Shown here one piece after another: positions 28,532 to 36,778 of a stretch of DNA of 48,905 nt. Within the stretch, counting starts at the first letter, position 1. Each line of letters starts with the position of its first letter. Origin of the DNA: Thermoleophilaceae bacterium (GTDB taxonomy: Bacteria > Actinomycetota > Thermoleophilia > Solirubrobacterales > Thermoleophilaceae); assembly GCA_025928345.1 (NCBI GenBank), contig JAICJR010000003.1, positions 1-48,905 on the forward strand. Reading direction: 5' to 3'. The position numbers and the translations under genes are program-made. Under the pieces are notes generated by a model. That model saw nothing but the letters and a program-made list of their open reading frames with translations. It made no database searches and had not been told where the DNA came from.

Positions 28532-29095
28532 GTGCCGTTTCTCATCCTCCACGGCTGGCAGGGCTCAGGGCCTGACCACTGGCAGAGCTGGCTTGCGCGG
28601 CGGCTGAGGGAGCGCGGTGAGCGGGTGAGCTATCCGGAGCTGCCCGAGCCGGACACGCCGCGGCTCGACCGCTGGCTGGACGCCCTCGACGCCGAGCTGG
28701 CCCTCGATCCGAGCGGGCTCGTGGTGCTGTGCCATTCGCTCGGCTGCGTGCTCTGGCTGCAGCACGCGCGGCGGGCCAGCGACCGGCGCGCCGAGCGCGT
28801 GCTGCTCGTCGCCCCGCCGAGCCCCTCGGCCGAGCTGCCCGGTGTGGACGGCTTCTTCCCGCTTTCGGTCGAGCCCGAGGACGTGGCGCGCGCGGCGCGC
28901 TCCACCGAGATCGTGGCGGCCGACGACGACCCGTACTGCCCGGAGGGCGCGTTGCGCCTCTACGGCGAGCCGCTCGGCGTGCCCGTGCGCGTGGTGGAGG
29001 GAGGCGGCCATCTCAACACCGACGCCGGCTACGGTCCCTGGCCGGAGGTGGAGCGCTGGTCGCTCCGCTCAGCCGAGCACGGCGCCGAGCACTGA
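28532..29095 (+). CDS. RBBP9/YdeN family serine hydrolase
   Basis: MPFLILHGWQGSGPDHWQSWLARRL...LVVLCHSLGCVLWLQHA..GGGHLNTDAGYGPWPEV. Confidence 0.92.
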   Translation: MPFLILHGWQGSGPDHWQSWLARRLRERGERVSYPELPEPDTPRLDRWLDALDAELALDPSGLVVLCHSLGCVLWLQHARRASDRRAERVLLVAPPSPSAELPGVDGFFPLSVEPEDVARAARSTEIVAADDDPYCPEGALRLYGEPLGVPVRVVEGGGHLNTDAGYGPWPEVERWSLRSAEHGAEH

Positions 29096-29758
29096 GTCCA
29101 CGTCCGCCAGGTCCGGCAGCACCGCGTCCGCGCCGGCGTGGAGCAGGTCGTCCTCGCCGTACGGGCCGGTGGCCACGCCCACCGCCCGGGCACCGCCCTC
29201 GATCGCGGCCGCCACGTCGAGCGGCGTGTCCCCGATGAGCACGATCTCCTCAGGCTGAAACGCGATGCCGCGCAGGTCGAGCGCCTTGCGCCGCGCCACC
29301 GCCACGAGCTCGCCGCGCCGGCGGTGATCCGAGCCGTACGCGCCAATCTCCATGTCGAGCAGCTCGTCGAGGCCGAACACGCCGAGCTTCAGGTGCGCGT
29401 TCGGCTCGATGTTGCCGGTGAGGAGCGACTGGGTCACGCCGGGCTCGCCCCGCACCCGCGCGAGAGCGTCGCGCACGCCGGGGAGCGCCCTGCCGCGCTC
29501 GCGCACCAGGTCCGCGCGGGACGCCATGGCGTCCGCCAGCGCCCGCTCGAAGTCGGCGAGAAGCTGCTCTCCGTCCTCGATTCCCGCGGCGGCGAGGAGG
29601 TCGAGCGCGATCTCCGGATCGGTGCGGCCGGCGAACGGAACGAAGTGCTCCGGCTCCGCGCCGGCGACCTTCTCGAACGCGTCCACGAACGCGTCGCGGC
29701 CGAGGCCGGCTGCGTCCACAAGCGTGCCGTCTATGTCCCAGAGCACGAGTCGCGCCAC
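29069..29758 (-). CDS. HAD family hydrolase (phosphoglycolate phosphatase-like)
   Basis: VARLVLWDIDGTLVDAAGLGRDAFVDAFEKVAG..LTGNIEPNAHLKLGVFGL..EIVLIGDTPLDVAAAIEGGARAVGVATG. GTG start inferred. Confidence 0.9.
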   Translation of the reverse strand: MARLVLWDIDGTLVDAAGLGRDAFVDAFEKVAGAEPEHFVPFAGRTDPEIALDLLAAAGIEDGEQLLADFERALADAMASRADLVRERGRALPGVRDALARVRGEPGVTQSLLTGNIEPNAHLKLGVFGLDELLDMEIGAYGSDHRRRGELVAVARRKALDLRGIAFQPEEIVLIGDTPLDVAAAIEGGARAVGVATGPYGEDDLLHAGADAVLPDLADVDSVLGAVLG

Positions 29759-29777
29759 GCCGGTAGCTTGCCGGGTC

Positions 29778-30653
29778 GTGGCGGACAGGGTGATCGTCGT
29801 GCATGGCGGGTGCGGCAATCCGGCCGCGGGCGTGGTGCGCGACGAGGCCTCCTATCACCGCGCGATGGCGGATGCGCTCGAGGCTGGGTCGGACGTGCTC
29901 GAGGGCGGCGGCTCGGCGCTCGACGCGGTGCAGGCGGCGGTGCAGTCGCTCGAGGACTGCCCGCTCTTGAACGCCGGGCGCGGCTCGGTGCTCACCGCGG
30001 ACGGCGGAGTGGAGATGGACGCGTCGATCATGTCGGGCGCGGACTTGCGCGCCGGCGCGGTGGCGGCTGTGACGGGCGTGCGGCACGCGGTGGCGCTCGC
30101 GCGCGAGGTGATGGAGCGGACTCCGCATGTGCTGCTGGCTGCGGCGGGCGCCGAGCGACTCGCGGTATCCGCCGGACTCGAGCTGTGCGATGCGGATTGG
30201 TTCGTCACCGAGCGGCAGCGGGAGCGGTGGATGGCTTCTCAGGGGACGGTTGGCGCGGTGGCCTTGGATGGGTCAGGGCATCTGGCGGCCGCGACTTCCA
30301 CCGGGGGTGTGGGGGGGCAGCTGCGCGGGCGGGTGGGTGACTCTCCGCTTATTGGGGCCGGGTGCTATGCGGACGACGCCGTCTGCGCGGTGTCTTGCAC
30401 AGGTTCTGGTGAGGCGATCATCCGTGGCTCGCTGGCCTTCGAGGTGGCGGCTTTGATGCGCATCGGTGGGTTGGCGCTTACTGAAGCTGGGGACGGAGCG
30501 CTTCGGAGGGTGGGTGCTTTGCGCGGGGACGCGGGGTTGATCGCCGTCGATGCCGCCGGGAATGTGGCGATGCCGGCGAACACGACGGTCATGCACCGCG
30601 GCGTCGTGCGCAACGGCGGTCCGCCCGAAACCGCCGTCTTCGTCACCGACTGA
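29778..30653 (+). CDS. Isoaspartyl peptidase / type III (Ntn) L-asparaginase
   Basis: VADRVIVVHGGCGNPAAG..; LLNAGRGSVLTADGGVEMDASIM; AAATSTGGVGGQLRGRVGDSPLIGAGCYAD (catalytic Thr region). Confidence 0.92.
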   Translation: MADRVIVVHGGCGNPAAGVVRDEASYHRAMADALEAGSDVLEGGGSALDAVQAAVQSLEDCPLLNAGRGSVLTADGGVEMDASIMSGADLRAGAVAAVTGVRHAVALAREVMERTPHVLLAAAGAERLAVSAGLELCDADWFVTERQRERWMASQGTVGAVALDGSGHLAAATSTGGVGGQLRGRVGDSPLIGAGCYADDAVCAVSCTGSGEAIIRGSLAFEVAALMRIGGLALTEAGDGALRRVGALRGDAGLIAVDAAGNVAMPANTTVMHRGVVRNGGPPETAVFVTD

Positions 30654-30688
30654 AGGATTTGGTGCCCGCGGGCACCCGAATCCTTCAG
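30650..30688. terminator. Near-perfect 39-bp palindrome spanning both stop codons of convergent genes (candidate bidirectional terminator)
   Basis: CTGAAGGATT-T-GGTGCCCG|CGGGCACC-CG-AATCCTTCAG. Confidence 0.85.
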
Positions 30689-31308
30689 CGAGCGAGCGAG
30701 TTCGCGCCGGTTGCCGAGCGGGCGCGCGGGCGCGCTTGGCGGCGCTCCGCACGACGCCGGTCGCCTGACGCGAGTCGCGCCGGCAGCATCACGAGCGGCG
30801 GCACGACGAGCAGCACGAGGAGGATGAGGTACCAGCGCGTGCGCGCATCGGTGCCGGCGCCGATCGTGTGGATCACGCCGAGTGCCCAGAAGACGATGGT
30901 GAACCTGTGGAGCGCGCGCCAGCGGTCAGGCCCGAAGCTGTTGCGCGCGTAGTAGGAGAGGCCGAGCGCTGCCAATCCCCAGCCGCCGATGATGCCGAGC
31001 CCGGTCCACAGCGGCCGGTAGCGCCCCGCGAAGGGGATGACGATTCCGCCGACGCCGGGGTGCAGGTACGGGTCGCCGAGCAGGGACAGCCCGTGCAGCG
31101 CGAGTGACCCGAGCGCGCCGAGGGCGAGCGCCTCGTGGAGCGCGCGCATGTCCCCGCCGAGACCACGCCCGGCCATCAGCTTGCCGCCGATCATCAGCCC
31201 GACCGTGACCGACATGCTCGCGAGCACGAGCGACGCCGTGCCGGCGGCCCGGCTCGTGATCCAGAAGAGGTGGGAGCTCGGGTTGGTGAGCGCGAGGAGC
31301 GTCGTCAC
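30685..31308 (-). CDS. Ferric reductase-like transmembrane domain protein (YedZ/MsrQ-like)
   Basis: VTTLLALTNPSSHLFWITSRAAGTASLVLASMSVTVGLMIGGKL..ALHEALALGALGSLALHGLSLLGD..RWRALHRFTIVFWALGVIHTIGAGTD; conserved His. GTG start overlaps the upstream stop. Confidence 0.85.
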   Translation of the reverse strand: MTTLLALTNPSSHLFWITSRAAGTASLVLASMSVTVGLMIGGKLMAGRGLGGDMRALHEALALGALGSLALHGLSLLGDPYLHPGVGGIVIPFAGRYRPLWTGLGIIGGWGLAALGLSYYARNSFGPDRWRALHRFTIVFWALGVIHTIGAGTDARTRWYLILLVLLVVPPLVMLPARLASGDRRRAERRQARPRARSATGANSLAR

Positions 31309-31739
31309 GACTGTTGCGTTGTGACGGGTGCCGGGGCGGGCGCCGGAGCCGGTGCGGGTGCCGGGCTGGCCGGCGCGGGCGAGGGTGCCGGTGCCGGGGC
31401 CGACTGCGTGGACGTGCTCGACGTCGGCGTCGGCGTCGGCTGCACGTGGTGGTGGTGATGGTGGTGGCGCCTGCGCACGTGATGGTGCACCGGCCGCGTA
31501 TGCGCGCTGCGGTGCCGGGCGACCTGGGCGGGCCTCGCCTTGCTCTTGCTCGCAAGCGCCGGATCGTGGCCGCGCACCATCTGGGCGAAGATCACAGCCC
31601 ACACCAGCGCGAATACCGCGATCGAGAACCAGAAGGTCCGGCGCCTGATCAGCGTCATGCGCTTCCTGCGGGCGCGGACCTTCGCGCGCGCGAGCGCGCG
31701 AGCGTGAAGAACGTCCCCCATGCCCCTGATGTTCTCCAC
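31305..31739 (-). CDS. Membrane-anchored His-rich and Pro/Ala-rich protein
   Basis: FWFSIAVFALVWAVIFAQM TM segment, then HTRPVHHHVRRRHHHHHHHVQPTPTP and SPAPASPAPAPAPAPAPAP; 4-bp overlap with the ferric reductase-like CDS. Confidence 0.7.
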   Translation of the reverse strand: MENIRGMGDVLHARALARAKVRARRKRMTLIRRRTFWFSIAVFALVWAVIFAQMVRGHDPALASKSKARPAQVARHRSAHTRPVHHHVRRRHHHHHHHVQPTPTPTSSTSTQSAPAPAPSPAPASPAPAPAPAPAPAPVTTQQS

Positions 31740-31778
31740 GACCGCTCACGCCCCGCTAAGGGCGCCGTGAAGATTCTC

Positions 31779-32684
31779 TTAGACCAGTCGCGCGCGCATC
31801 GTGTCGGCGTCGATGTGCGCCTCGTCGGTGGACTCGACGAAGTCCCTGAGCGTGCGCGCAAACCGCACGGGGTCGTCCAGCTGGGGGAAGTGTCCGGACT
31901 TGTCGAACACCTCGAGACGGCTGCCCGGCATCCCACGGTGGGCGGTGCCCGCGTGGGCCACGGGGATGATCGGGTCGCGCCGCCCCCACACGATCAGCGT
32001 GGGCATGTCCGCGGCGAGGTAGAGACGGTCTGAGGCGTTCACGCGCTGCCCGCCCGCGTCGATCACGGCGCGCAGGGTGTGGAGGAACGCCTGGCGAGCG
32101 TCGCCGTCGGCGAGCGAGCCGTAGCCGCGCGCGAACTCCGCGATGTCCGGCCCGGCGCGGAAGCCGAGCTTCCCCACCAGCTGGGAAAGCGTGGTGCCGG
32201 CGTCGCGCACGGTCCCGTTCGAGATCAGCGGCAGGACGAGCTCGGAACCGGGGAGCGTGGCCGCGCGCAGGAGCGGGTGGACCTCGCGGCCGAGGCCGCC
32301 GCTCGACACGAGCACGAGCCGCCCGCTGCGCTCCGGGAACTGGTAGGCGAACTGGAGCGCAATGCCCCCGCCGAGAGAGTGGCCCACCACGGTGGCCTTG
32401 CGATGGTCGAGTGCCACCATCAGATCGCGCAGCCCGGCGGCGTAGGCGCCCAGTGAGTAGTCGCCCCGCGGCTTGGCGGAGCGGCCGTGCCCGAGCAGGT
32501 CCGGGGCGATCACGGTGTTCGTCTCAGCCAGCAGCGTCATCACGTCGATCCACTGCTCGGATCTGCCGGCGATGCCGTGGATAAGCAGGATCGGCGGGCC
32601 CTCGCCGGCCACGCGATAGCTCACGAGATGGCCGTGAAGCTCGATCTCCTCGGTGCGAATTGCGGTTTTGGTCTTTTGTGCCAT
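31779..32684 (-). CDS. Alpha/beta fold hydrolase
   Basis: PPILLIHGIAGRSEQWIDVMTLLAETNTVIAPDLLGHGRS..ATVVGHSLGGGIALQFAYQFPER; MAQKTKT start. Confidence 0.92.
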   Translation of the reverse strand: MAQKTKTAIRTEEIELHGHLVSYRVAGEGPPILLIHGIAGRSEQWIDVMTLLAETNTVIAPDLLGHGRSAKPRGDYSLGAYAAGLRDLMVALDHRKATVVGHSLGGGIALQFAYQFPERSGRLVLVSSGGLGREVHPLLRAATLPGSELVLPLISNGTVRDAGTTLSQLVGKLGFRAGPDIAEFARGYGSLADGDARQAFLHTLRAVIDAGGQRVNASDRLYLAADMPTLIVWGRRDPIIPVAHAGTAHRGMPGSRLEVFDKSGHFPQLDDPVRFARTLRDFVESTDEAHIDADTMRARLV

Positions 32685-32714
32685 GGGTTCGGTACCAACA
32701 CTCGCCACTTGTCA

Positions 32715-32743
32715 GTGTTACACCGTTTCATGTAACTTGAAAC
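32715..32743. promoter_or_regulatory. Overlapping dyads in the hydrolase/MerR divergent promoter
   Basis: GTTTCA-TGTAACT-TGAAAC (32725-32743) and GTTACA-N8-TGTAAC (32717-32736). Confidence 0.6.
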
Positions 32744-32751
32744 TTCCTAAC

Positions 32752-33498
32752 ATGGCCGTGATGGCGTCAAGATCGAACGGCACGAGCCGGCTGACAATCG
32801 ATCAGCTCGCGCAGCGCACCGGCATGACGGTACGCAATATCCGCGCGCACCAGTCGCGCGGGCTGCTGCCGCCTCCGGTGGTCGAGGCGCGCACCGGCTA
32901 CTACGACGAGGAGCATCTCGCCCGCATCAAGCTCATCCAGGAGATGCAGGCCGAGGGCTTCAACCTCAAGGCAATCGAGCGCCTGATCGAGGGCTCGAGC
33001 GGCGCCGTGGAGGAGGCGCTCGGCTTTAAGCGCGCGGTCCTCACGCCGTTCGGCGACGAGGAACCCGAATACATCACCCAGGAGGAGCTCGACCAGCGCC
33101 TGCACGGGCCGTTCGACGACAAGATCGCGCGCAAGGCGATCAAGCTCGGGCTCGTCAAGCCGCTCGGCGAGGACCGCTGGGAGATCCCGAGCCCGACGCT
33201 GTTCTCCGCCGGCGAGGAGCTGATCCGCCAGGGCGTGCCGATCGACCACGTGCTCGCGGTTGCGGAGCGGGTGGTGCGTCATTCATCCGCGGTGGCGGAC
33301 GCCTTCGTGCGCGTGTTCGTGGACGACGTCCTCGGCCCGCTGCCGCACAACGGCGTGCACGATCCCGCCGAGTGGGCGCGCAAGCGCGACGCGCTCGAGC
33401 GCCTGCGGCCGCTCGCGAGCGACGCCCTGCTCGCGGCGTTCAAGCAGCAGATGACGAGCGCCGCCGAGCGCCGCTTCAGCAAGGTGCTCGACAGCTGA
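32752..33498 (+). CDS. MerR family transcriptional regulator
   Basis: LTIDQLAQRTGMTVRNIRAHQSRGLLPPPVVEARTGYYDEEHLARIKLIQEMQAEGFNLKAIERLIEG. Confidence 0.93.
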   Translation: MAVMASRSNGTSRLTIDQLAQRTGMTVRNIRAHQSRGLLPPPVVEARTGYYDEEHLARIKLIQEMQAEGFNLKAIERLIEGSSGAVEEALGFKRAVLTPFGDEEPEYITQEELDQRLHGPFDDKIARKAIKLGLVKPLGEDRWEIPSPTLFSAGEELIRQGVPIDHVLAVAERVVRHSSAVADAFVRVFVDDVLGPLPHNGVHDPAEWARKRDALERLRPLASDALLAAFKQQMTSAAERRFSKVLDS

Positions 33499-34264
33499 CG
33501 ATCACGTAGCGGCTGGTCACGCGGAACCCGTCCGGGTCCTCGTTGGCCTGCTCGAGCGTCTCGAGCATCCGCGCCCGCAGCGGCTCCAACTCACCGCGCG
33601 GCTCGAGCACGGTCACACCGGCCAGCGCCATGGGATGGTTCGCGAGCTCGCCGTCGAGGTACTCCGCGGCGGACGGGCCCGTGAACTCGATCGTCTTCTC
33701 CTCCAGGGACACGTCGAATGAGTGCGGCGCGAACAATCCTTCGAGGGCCCCACGCTCATGCCACGCGAACGGCGGAGGCGCCGGCGGAGTGCCGAGCGCG
33801 CGATTCACGGTCTCGCGCGACAGCCGGTTCACCGCCGAGATCGCGCCGCCCGGGACCCACGCGCTGAACACCAGGCGGCCGCTCGGCGAGGTCACGCGGG
33901 CGAGTTCCGCCGCTGCCGCCTGCGCGTCCGGCGCGAAGACCAGGCCGAACACGGAGAGGACAATGTCCACCTCACCGTCCCCCAGCGGCAGGGAGGCGGC
34001 TTCGCCGGCCGCGAAGTCCGCGTCGAGCCCCTGCTCGGCGACCCGGCGCCGCGCCACGTCGAGCAGCCGGGCGGCTGGGTCCACCCCGGTCACACGCGCG
34101 CCGCGCTCGGCGGCGAGCAGCGCGGCGTTGCCGGTACCGCAGCCCACGTCCACCACGCGCTCGCCCGCGGCGGGCGCGGCGCGCGCCACCACCTCGCGTG
34201 CAGCCGGCATCAGCTGGTCGGCAGTGCGCTCGTAGTTACCAACACCCCAGTCGAGTTCGGTCAT
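33476..34264 (-). CDS. Class I SAM-dependent methyltransferase
   Basis: ERVVDVGCGTGNAALLAAERGARVTGVDPAARLLDVARRR; VDIVLSVFGLVFAPD. Confidence 0.92.
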   Translation of the reverse strand: MTELDWGVGNYERTADQLMPAAREVVARAAPAAGERVVDVGCGTGNAALLAAERGARVTGVDPAARLLDVARRRVAEQGLDADFAAGEAASLPLGDGEVDIVLSVFGLVFAPDAQAAAAELARVTSPSGRLVFSAWVPGGAISAVNRLSRETVNRALGTPPAPPPFAWHERGALEGLFAPHSFDVSLEEKTIEFTGPSAAEYLDGELANHPMALAGVTVLEPRGELEPLRARMLETLEQANEDPDGFRVTSRYVIVSCRAPC

Positions 34265-34284
34265 TGGCGTTAGCCTGACAGCCC

Positions 34285-34695
34285 GTGACCAGGCGCGAGC
34301 TCATCCGCGACTTCGTTCCGAATTCGCCTCTCGTGCGGCACCTCGGCATCCAGTTGCAGACGCTCGAGCCGGACCTCGCGGAGCTTCTCCTCCCGTACCG
34401 GGCGGAGCTCGCGACGATCGGCGACGTTGTGCACGGTGGCGCGATAGCCACTCTGATCGACACCACCGCGATGGCCGCCGCCTGGGCCGACGACGAGGAG
34501 GTGCCGGACGCCGCGACCGGCTCGACGGTGTCGATGACCGTCGACTACGTGGATGCCGCCCGCGGGGGCGACCTCCTCGCCACCGGCAGGCCCGTCCGCC
34601 GTGGCCGCAGCATCTGCTTCTGCGAGGTGACCGTCACCGAGCCGCCCGGCGGGCGGGTGGTGGCGCGCGGCTCGGCCGTCTACCGCTTCGCCTAG
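34285..34695 (+). CDS. PaaI-like hotdog thioesterase
   Basis: ATIGDVVHGGAIATLIDTTAMAAAWADDE..GSTVSMTVDYVDAARGGDLLATGRPVRRGRSICFCEVTV; GTG start. Confidence 0.92.
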   Translation: MTRRELIRDFVPNSPLVRHLGIQLQTLEPDLAELLLPYRAELATIGDVVHGGAIATLIDTTAMAAAWADDEEVPDAATGSTVSMTVDYVDAARGGDLLATGRPVRRGRSICFCEVTVTEPPGGRVVARGSAVYRFA

Positions 34696-35543
34696 TTGGT
34701 GAGCAGCACGGCGTCGCGCCACGGATCGAGCACGATCGCGCTGCCGTCGCTCGTGCTCACCTCGGCGCCCGCGTCGCGCGCCTGAGCGGCCACCCGCTCG
34801 GCTTCCTCGCGGCTAGGCAGGACCACTTCGAAGGACCGCAGCCCGGTTGAGCCCTCTGGCGGCGGTGAGCCGCCGGCGCTCTCCCAGGTGTTCAGCCCGA
34901 TGTGATGGTGGTAGCCGCCCGCGGACACGAACAGCGCGCCTGGATAGGTCCGCACCATCACGTCGAAGCCGAGCGCGCCCGCGTAGAACGCCTCGGCGTC
35001 GTGCAGGTTGGCCACCTGCAGGTGCACGTGGCCCATGTACGTGCCCGCCGGCATGAGCGGCGGCACTGGCTGCGCGCCGTCCACCTCCCCGAGCACGCCC
35101 TCGAGGTCGAGCGGAAGGGTGGCCATCTGGATCACGCCCTCGTCGCTGCGCGGCCATTCGTCGCGCGGGCGGTCGCGGTAGATCTCGATGCCGTTGCCCT
35201 CGGGATCGTTGAGGTAGAGCGCCTCGCTCACGAGATGGTCGGACGCGCCGGTGAAGCGCCAGCCCTGCTCGACCACGCGTCGTAGCGCCTCGCCGAGATC
35301 GGCCCGCGTGGGCACGAGCACGGCGAAGTGGAAGAGGCCGGTGGTGCCGTGCGGGCGGCGCGGAGCGTCAGGCTCGCCCGTGAGGCGCAGGATCACCGGG
35401 CCGCCGTCGGGGCCGAGCCCGAGCGTGTTGCCGTCGCGCTCGAGAACGCGAAGACCCAGCGCTCCCTCGTAGAAGGAGCGCTGGGCTTCAAGGTCCGCCA
35501 CGGTGAGGTGAACCGATCCGATGTGCGTCGCGGCGGGAAGCAT
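34692..35543 (-). CDS. Two-domain VOC protein (catechol-2,3-dioxygenase / CatE-like)
   Basis: IGSVHLTVADLEAQRSFYEGALGLRVL... and MGHVHLQVANLHDAEAFYAGALGFDVMVRTYPGALFVSAGGYHHHIGLNTW. Confidence 0.9.
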   Translation of the reverse strand: MLPAATHIGSVHLTVADLEAQRSFYEGALGLRVLERDGNTLGLGPDGGPVILRLTGEPDAPRRPHGTTGLFHFAVLVPTRADLGEALRRVVEQGWRFTGASDHLVSEALYLNDPEGNGIEIYRDRPRDEWPRSDEGVIQMATLPLDLEGVLGEVDGAQPVPPLMPAGTYMGHVHLQVANLHDAEAFYAGALGFDVMVRTYPGALFVSAGGYHHHIGLNTWESAGGSPPPEGSTGLRSFEVVLPSREEAERVAAQARDAGAEVSTSDGSAIVLDPWRDAVLLTN

Positions 35544-35556
35544 CTGGCGCCTCAGC

Positions 35557-36114
35557 CTACGCGCCCTTGACCGCCGAGGCGGAGAGGACCAGCGTCACGC
35601 CGTTGCTGACGAGCAGGCCGCCGCCGGCCAGCGCCTGGTTCCACTCGAGGCCGAACTCGCGGCGGTCGAGCTTCGCGCTGGCCTCGATGCCGACGCGCTC
35701 GTTGCCCCACGGGTCGACTCCGCCACCGGTGTACTCGCCGGTGAGCTCGATCGGCTTGGTCACGCCCTTGATCGTGATCTCGCCCGGGATGCGGACGGTG
35801 CGGTCCTCGCCGAGCTCGATCGAGTCGGCCTTGAAGGTGATCTGCGGATGGTCCTCCACCCCGAAGAAGTCCGACGACGCGAGGTGCTGGTCGCGCTGCT
35901 CGTTGTGGGTGGTGACGCTGGAGGCGTCGACGGTGCCGCTCACGCTCGCGCGCTCACCGTCGGACTCGATTGCGCCCTCGAACTGGGTGAACTGGCCGCG
36001 CACGGTCGCGATCCCCATGTGCTTGACCGTGAACTCGACGCTCGAATGCGAGGGGTCGATGTTCCAGGTGCCGGCGGGAATCGAGGTGGTGGGGCTGGCT
36101 GCTGTTGTGCTCAT
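35557..36114 (-). CDS. YceI family protein
   Basis: AGTWNIDPSHSSVEFTVKHMGIATVRGQFTQFEGAIE..ITIKGVTKPIELTGEY. Confidence 0.93.
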   Translation of the reverse strand: MSTTAASPTTSIPAGTWNIDPSHSSVEFTVKHMGIATVRGQFTQFEGAIESDGERASVSGTVDASSVTTHNEQRDQHLASSDFFGVEDHPQITFKADSIELGEDRTVRIPGEITIKGVTKPIELTGEYTGGGVDPWGNERVGIEASAKLDRREFGLEWNQALAGGGLLVSNGVTLVLSASAVKGA

Positions 36115-36144
36115 TTTTGAAGGCTCCTTGAAAGAGGGTGAAAC

Positions 36145-36187
36145 TTGACCTGTCAACTACTTTAGCTGAGAAATGTTGTGGTGTCAA
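36145..36187 (-). promoter_or_regulatory. Promoter of the yceI-like gene with MarR-type dyad downstream of the -10
   Basis: Minus strand TTGACA-(17 nt)-TAAAGT (36187 to 36159), then TTGAC-AG-GTCAA dyad (36145-36156). Confidence 0.75.
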
Positions 36188-36201
36188 CTATTGAGGGATC
36201 A

Positions 36202-36243
36202 AGTGCCCAGTGCCCAGTGGCCAGTGGCCAGTGGCCAGTGGCC
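36202..36243. repeat. Heptanucleotide tandem repeat, 6 units (AGTGCCC x2, AGTGGCC x4)
   Basis: AGTGCCCAGTGCCCAGTGGCCAGTGGCCAGTGGCCAGTGGCC. Confidence 0.95.
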
Positions 36244-36247
36244 TGAG

Positions 36248-36727
36248 CTATTCGACCGAGCAGGAGCCTTCGCCGGCTGCGCCGGGGAGGCGGCCCAACA
36301 GATCCGCGAGCTGACTGACTTCGTCTTCTGAGAAGTGAGACAGGAAGGCGGCGCGGATGCCGTCGATGTGGGTGCGGCCGGCCTCGCGGAGGCGCTGGTG
36401 GCCGGCGTCGGTGAGCTGGGCGTAGGAGACGCGCGCGTCGGACGGGCACGAGACCCGTTCGACGAGGTCGACGCGGCAGAGCCCGTCGACGAGACGGGTC
36501 ACGCCCGAGCGGGTGAGCATCGTGCGCTTCGCGAGCTCGGACATCGCCAGCCGGCGGTCCGGCTCCTGCGCGAGAAAGAGGAGCACCTCGTAGTCGCGCG
36601 AGGTGAGGCCGTGGCGTGCGACCAGGTCAGCGTCGAGCTCGCGTGTGATCGCGGCGTGACTCAGGAGGAAGCCCCGCCAGGCGGCGAGGTCCACTCCTTC
36701 GAGGCCTGTTGTCTGCTTCGTGCTCAC
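36248..36727 (-). CDS. MarR family transcriptional regulator
   Basis: HGLTSRDYEVLLFLAQEPDRRLAMSELAKRTMLTRSGVTRLVDGLCRVDLVERVSCPSDARVSYAQLTDAG. Confidence 0.93.
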   Translation of the reverse strand: MSTKQTTGLEGVDLAAWRGFLLSHAAITRELDADLVARHGLTSRDYEVLLFLAQEPDRRLAMSELAKRTMLTRSGVTRLVDGLCRVDLVERVSCPSDARVSYAQLTDAGHQRLREAGRTHIDGIRAAFLSHFSEDEVSQLADLLGRLPGAAGEGSCSVE

Positions 36728-36739
36728 GACCAGAGTTTA

Positions 36740-36775
36740 GTTGATGAATCAACGTTCTGCCCACTATTATGTGGG
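36740..36775. promoter_or_regulatory. Two dyads in the marR/tetR divergent promoter
   Basis: GTTGAT-GA-ATCAAC (36740-36753) and CCCAC-TATTAT-GTGGG (36760-36775). Confidence 0.65.
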
Positions 36776-36778
36776 ACG

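Noticed and set aside
31320-31400. GGTGCC/GGCGCC-type repeats
   Set aside because: Codon-periodic encoding of an Ala-Pro stalk, not a heptad array.
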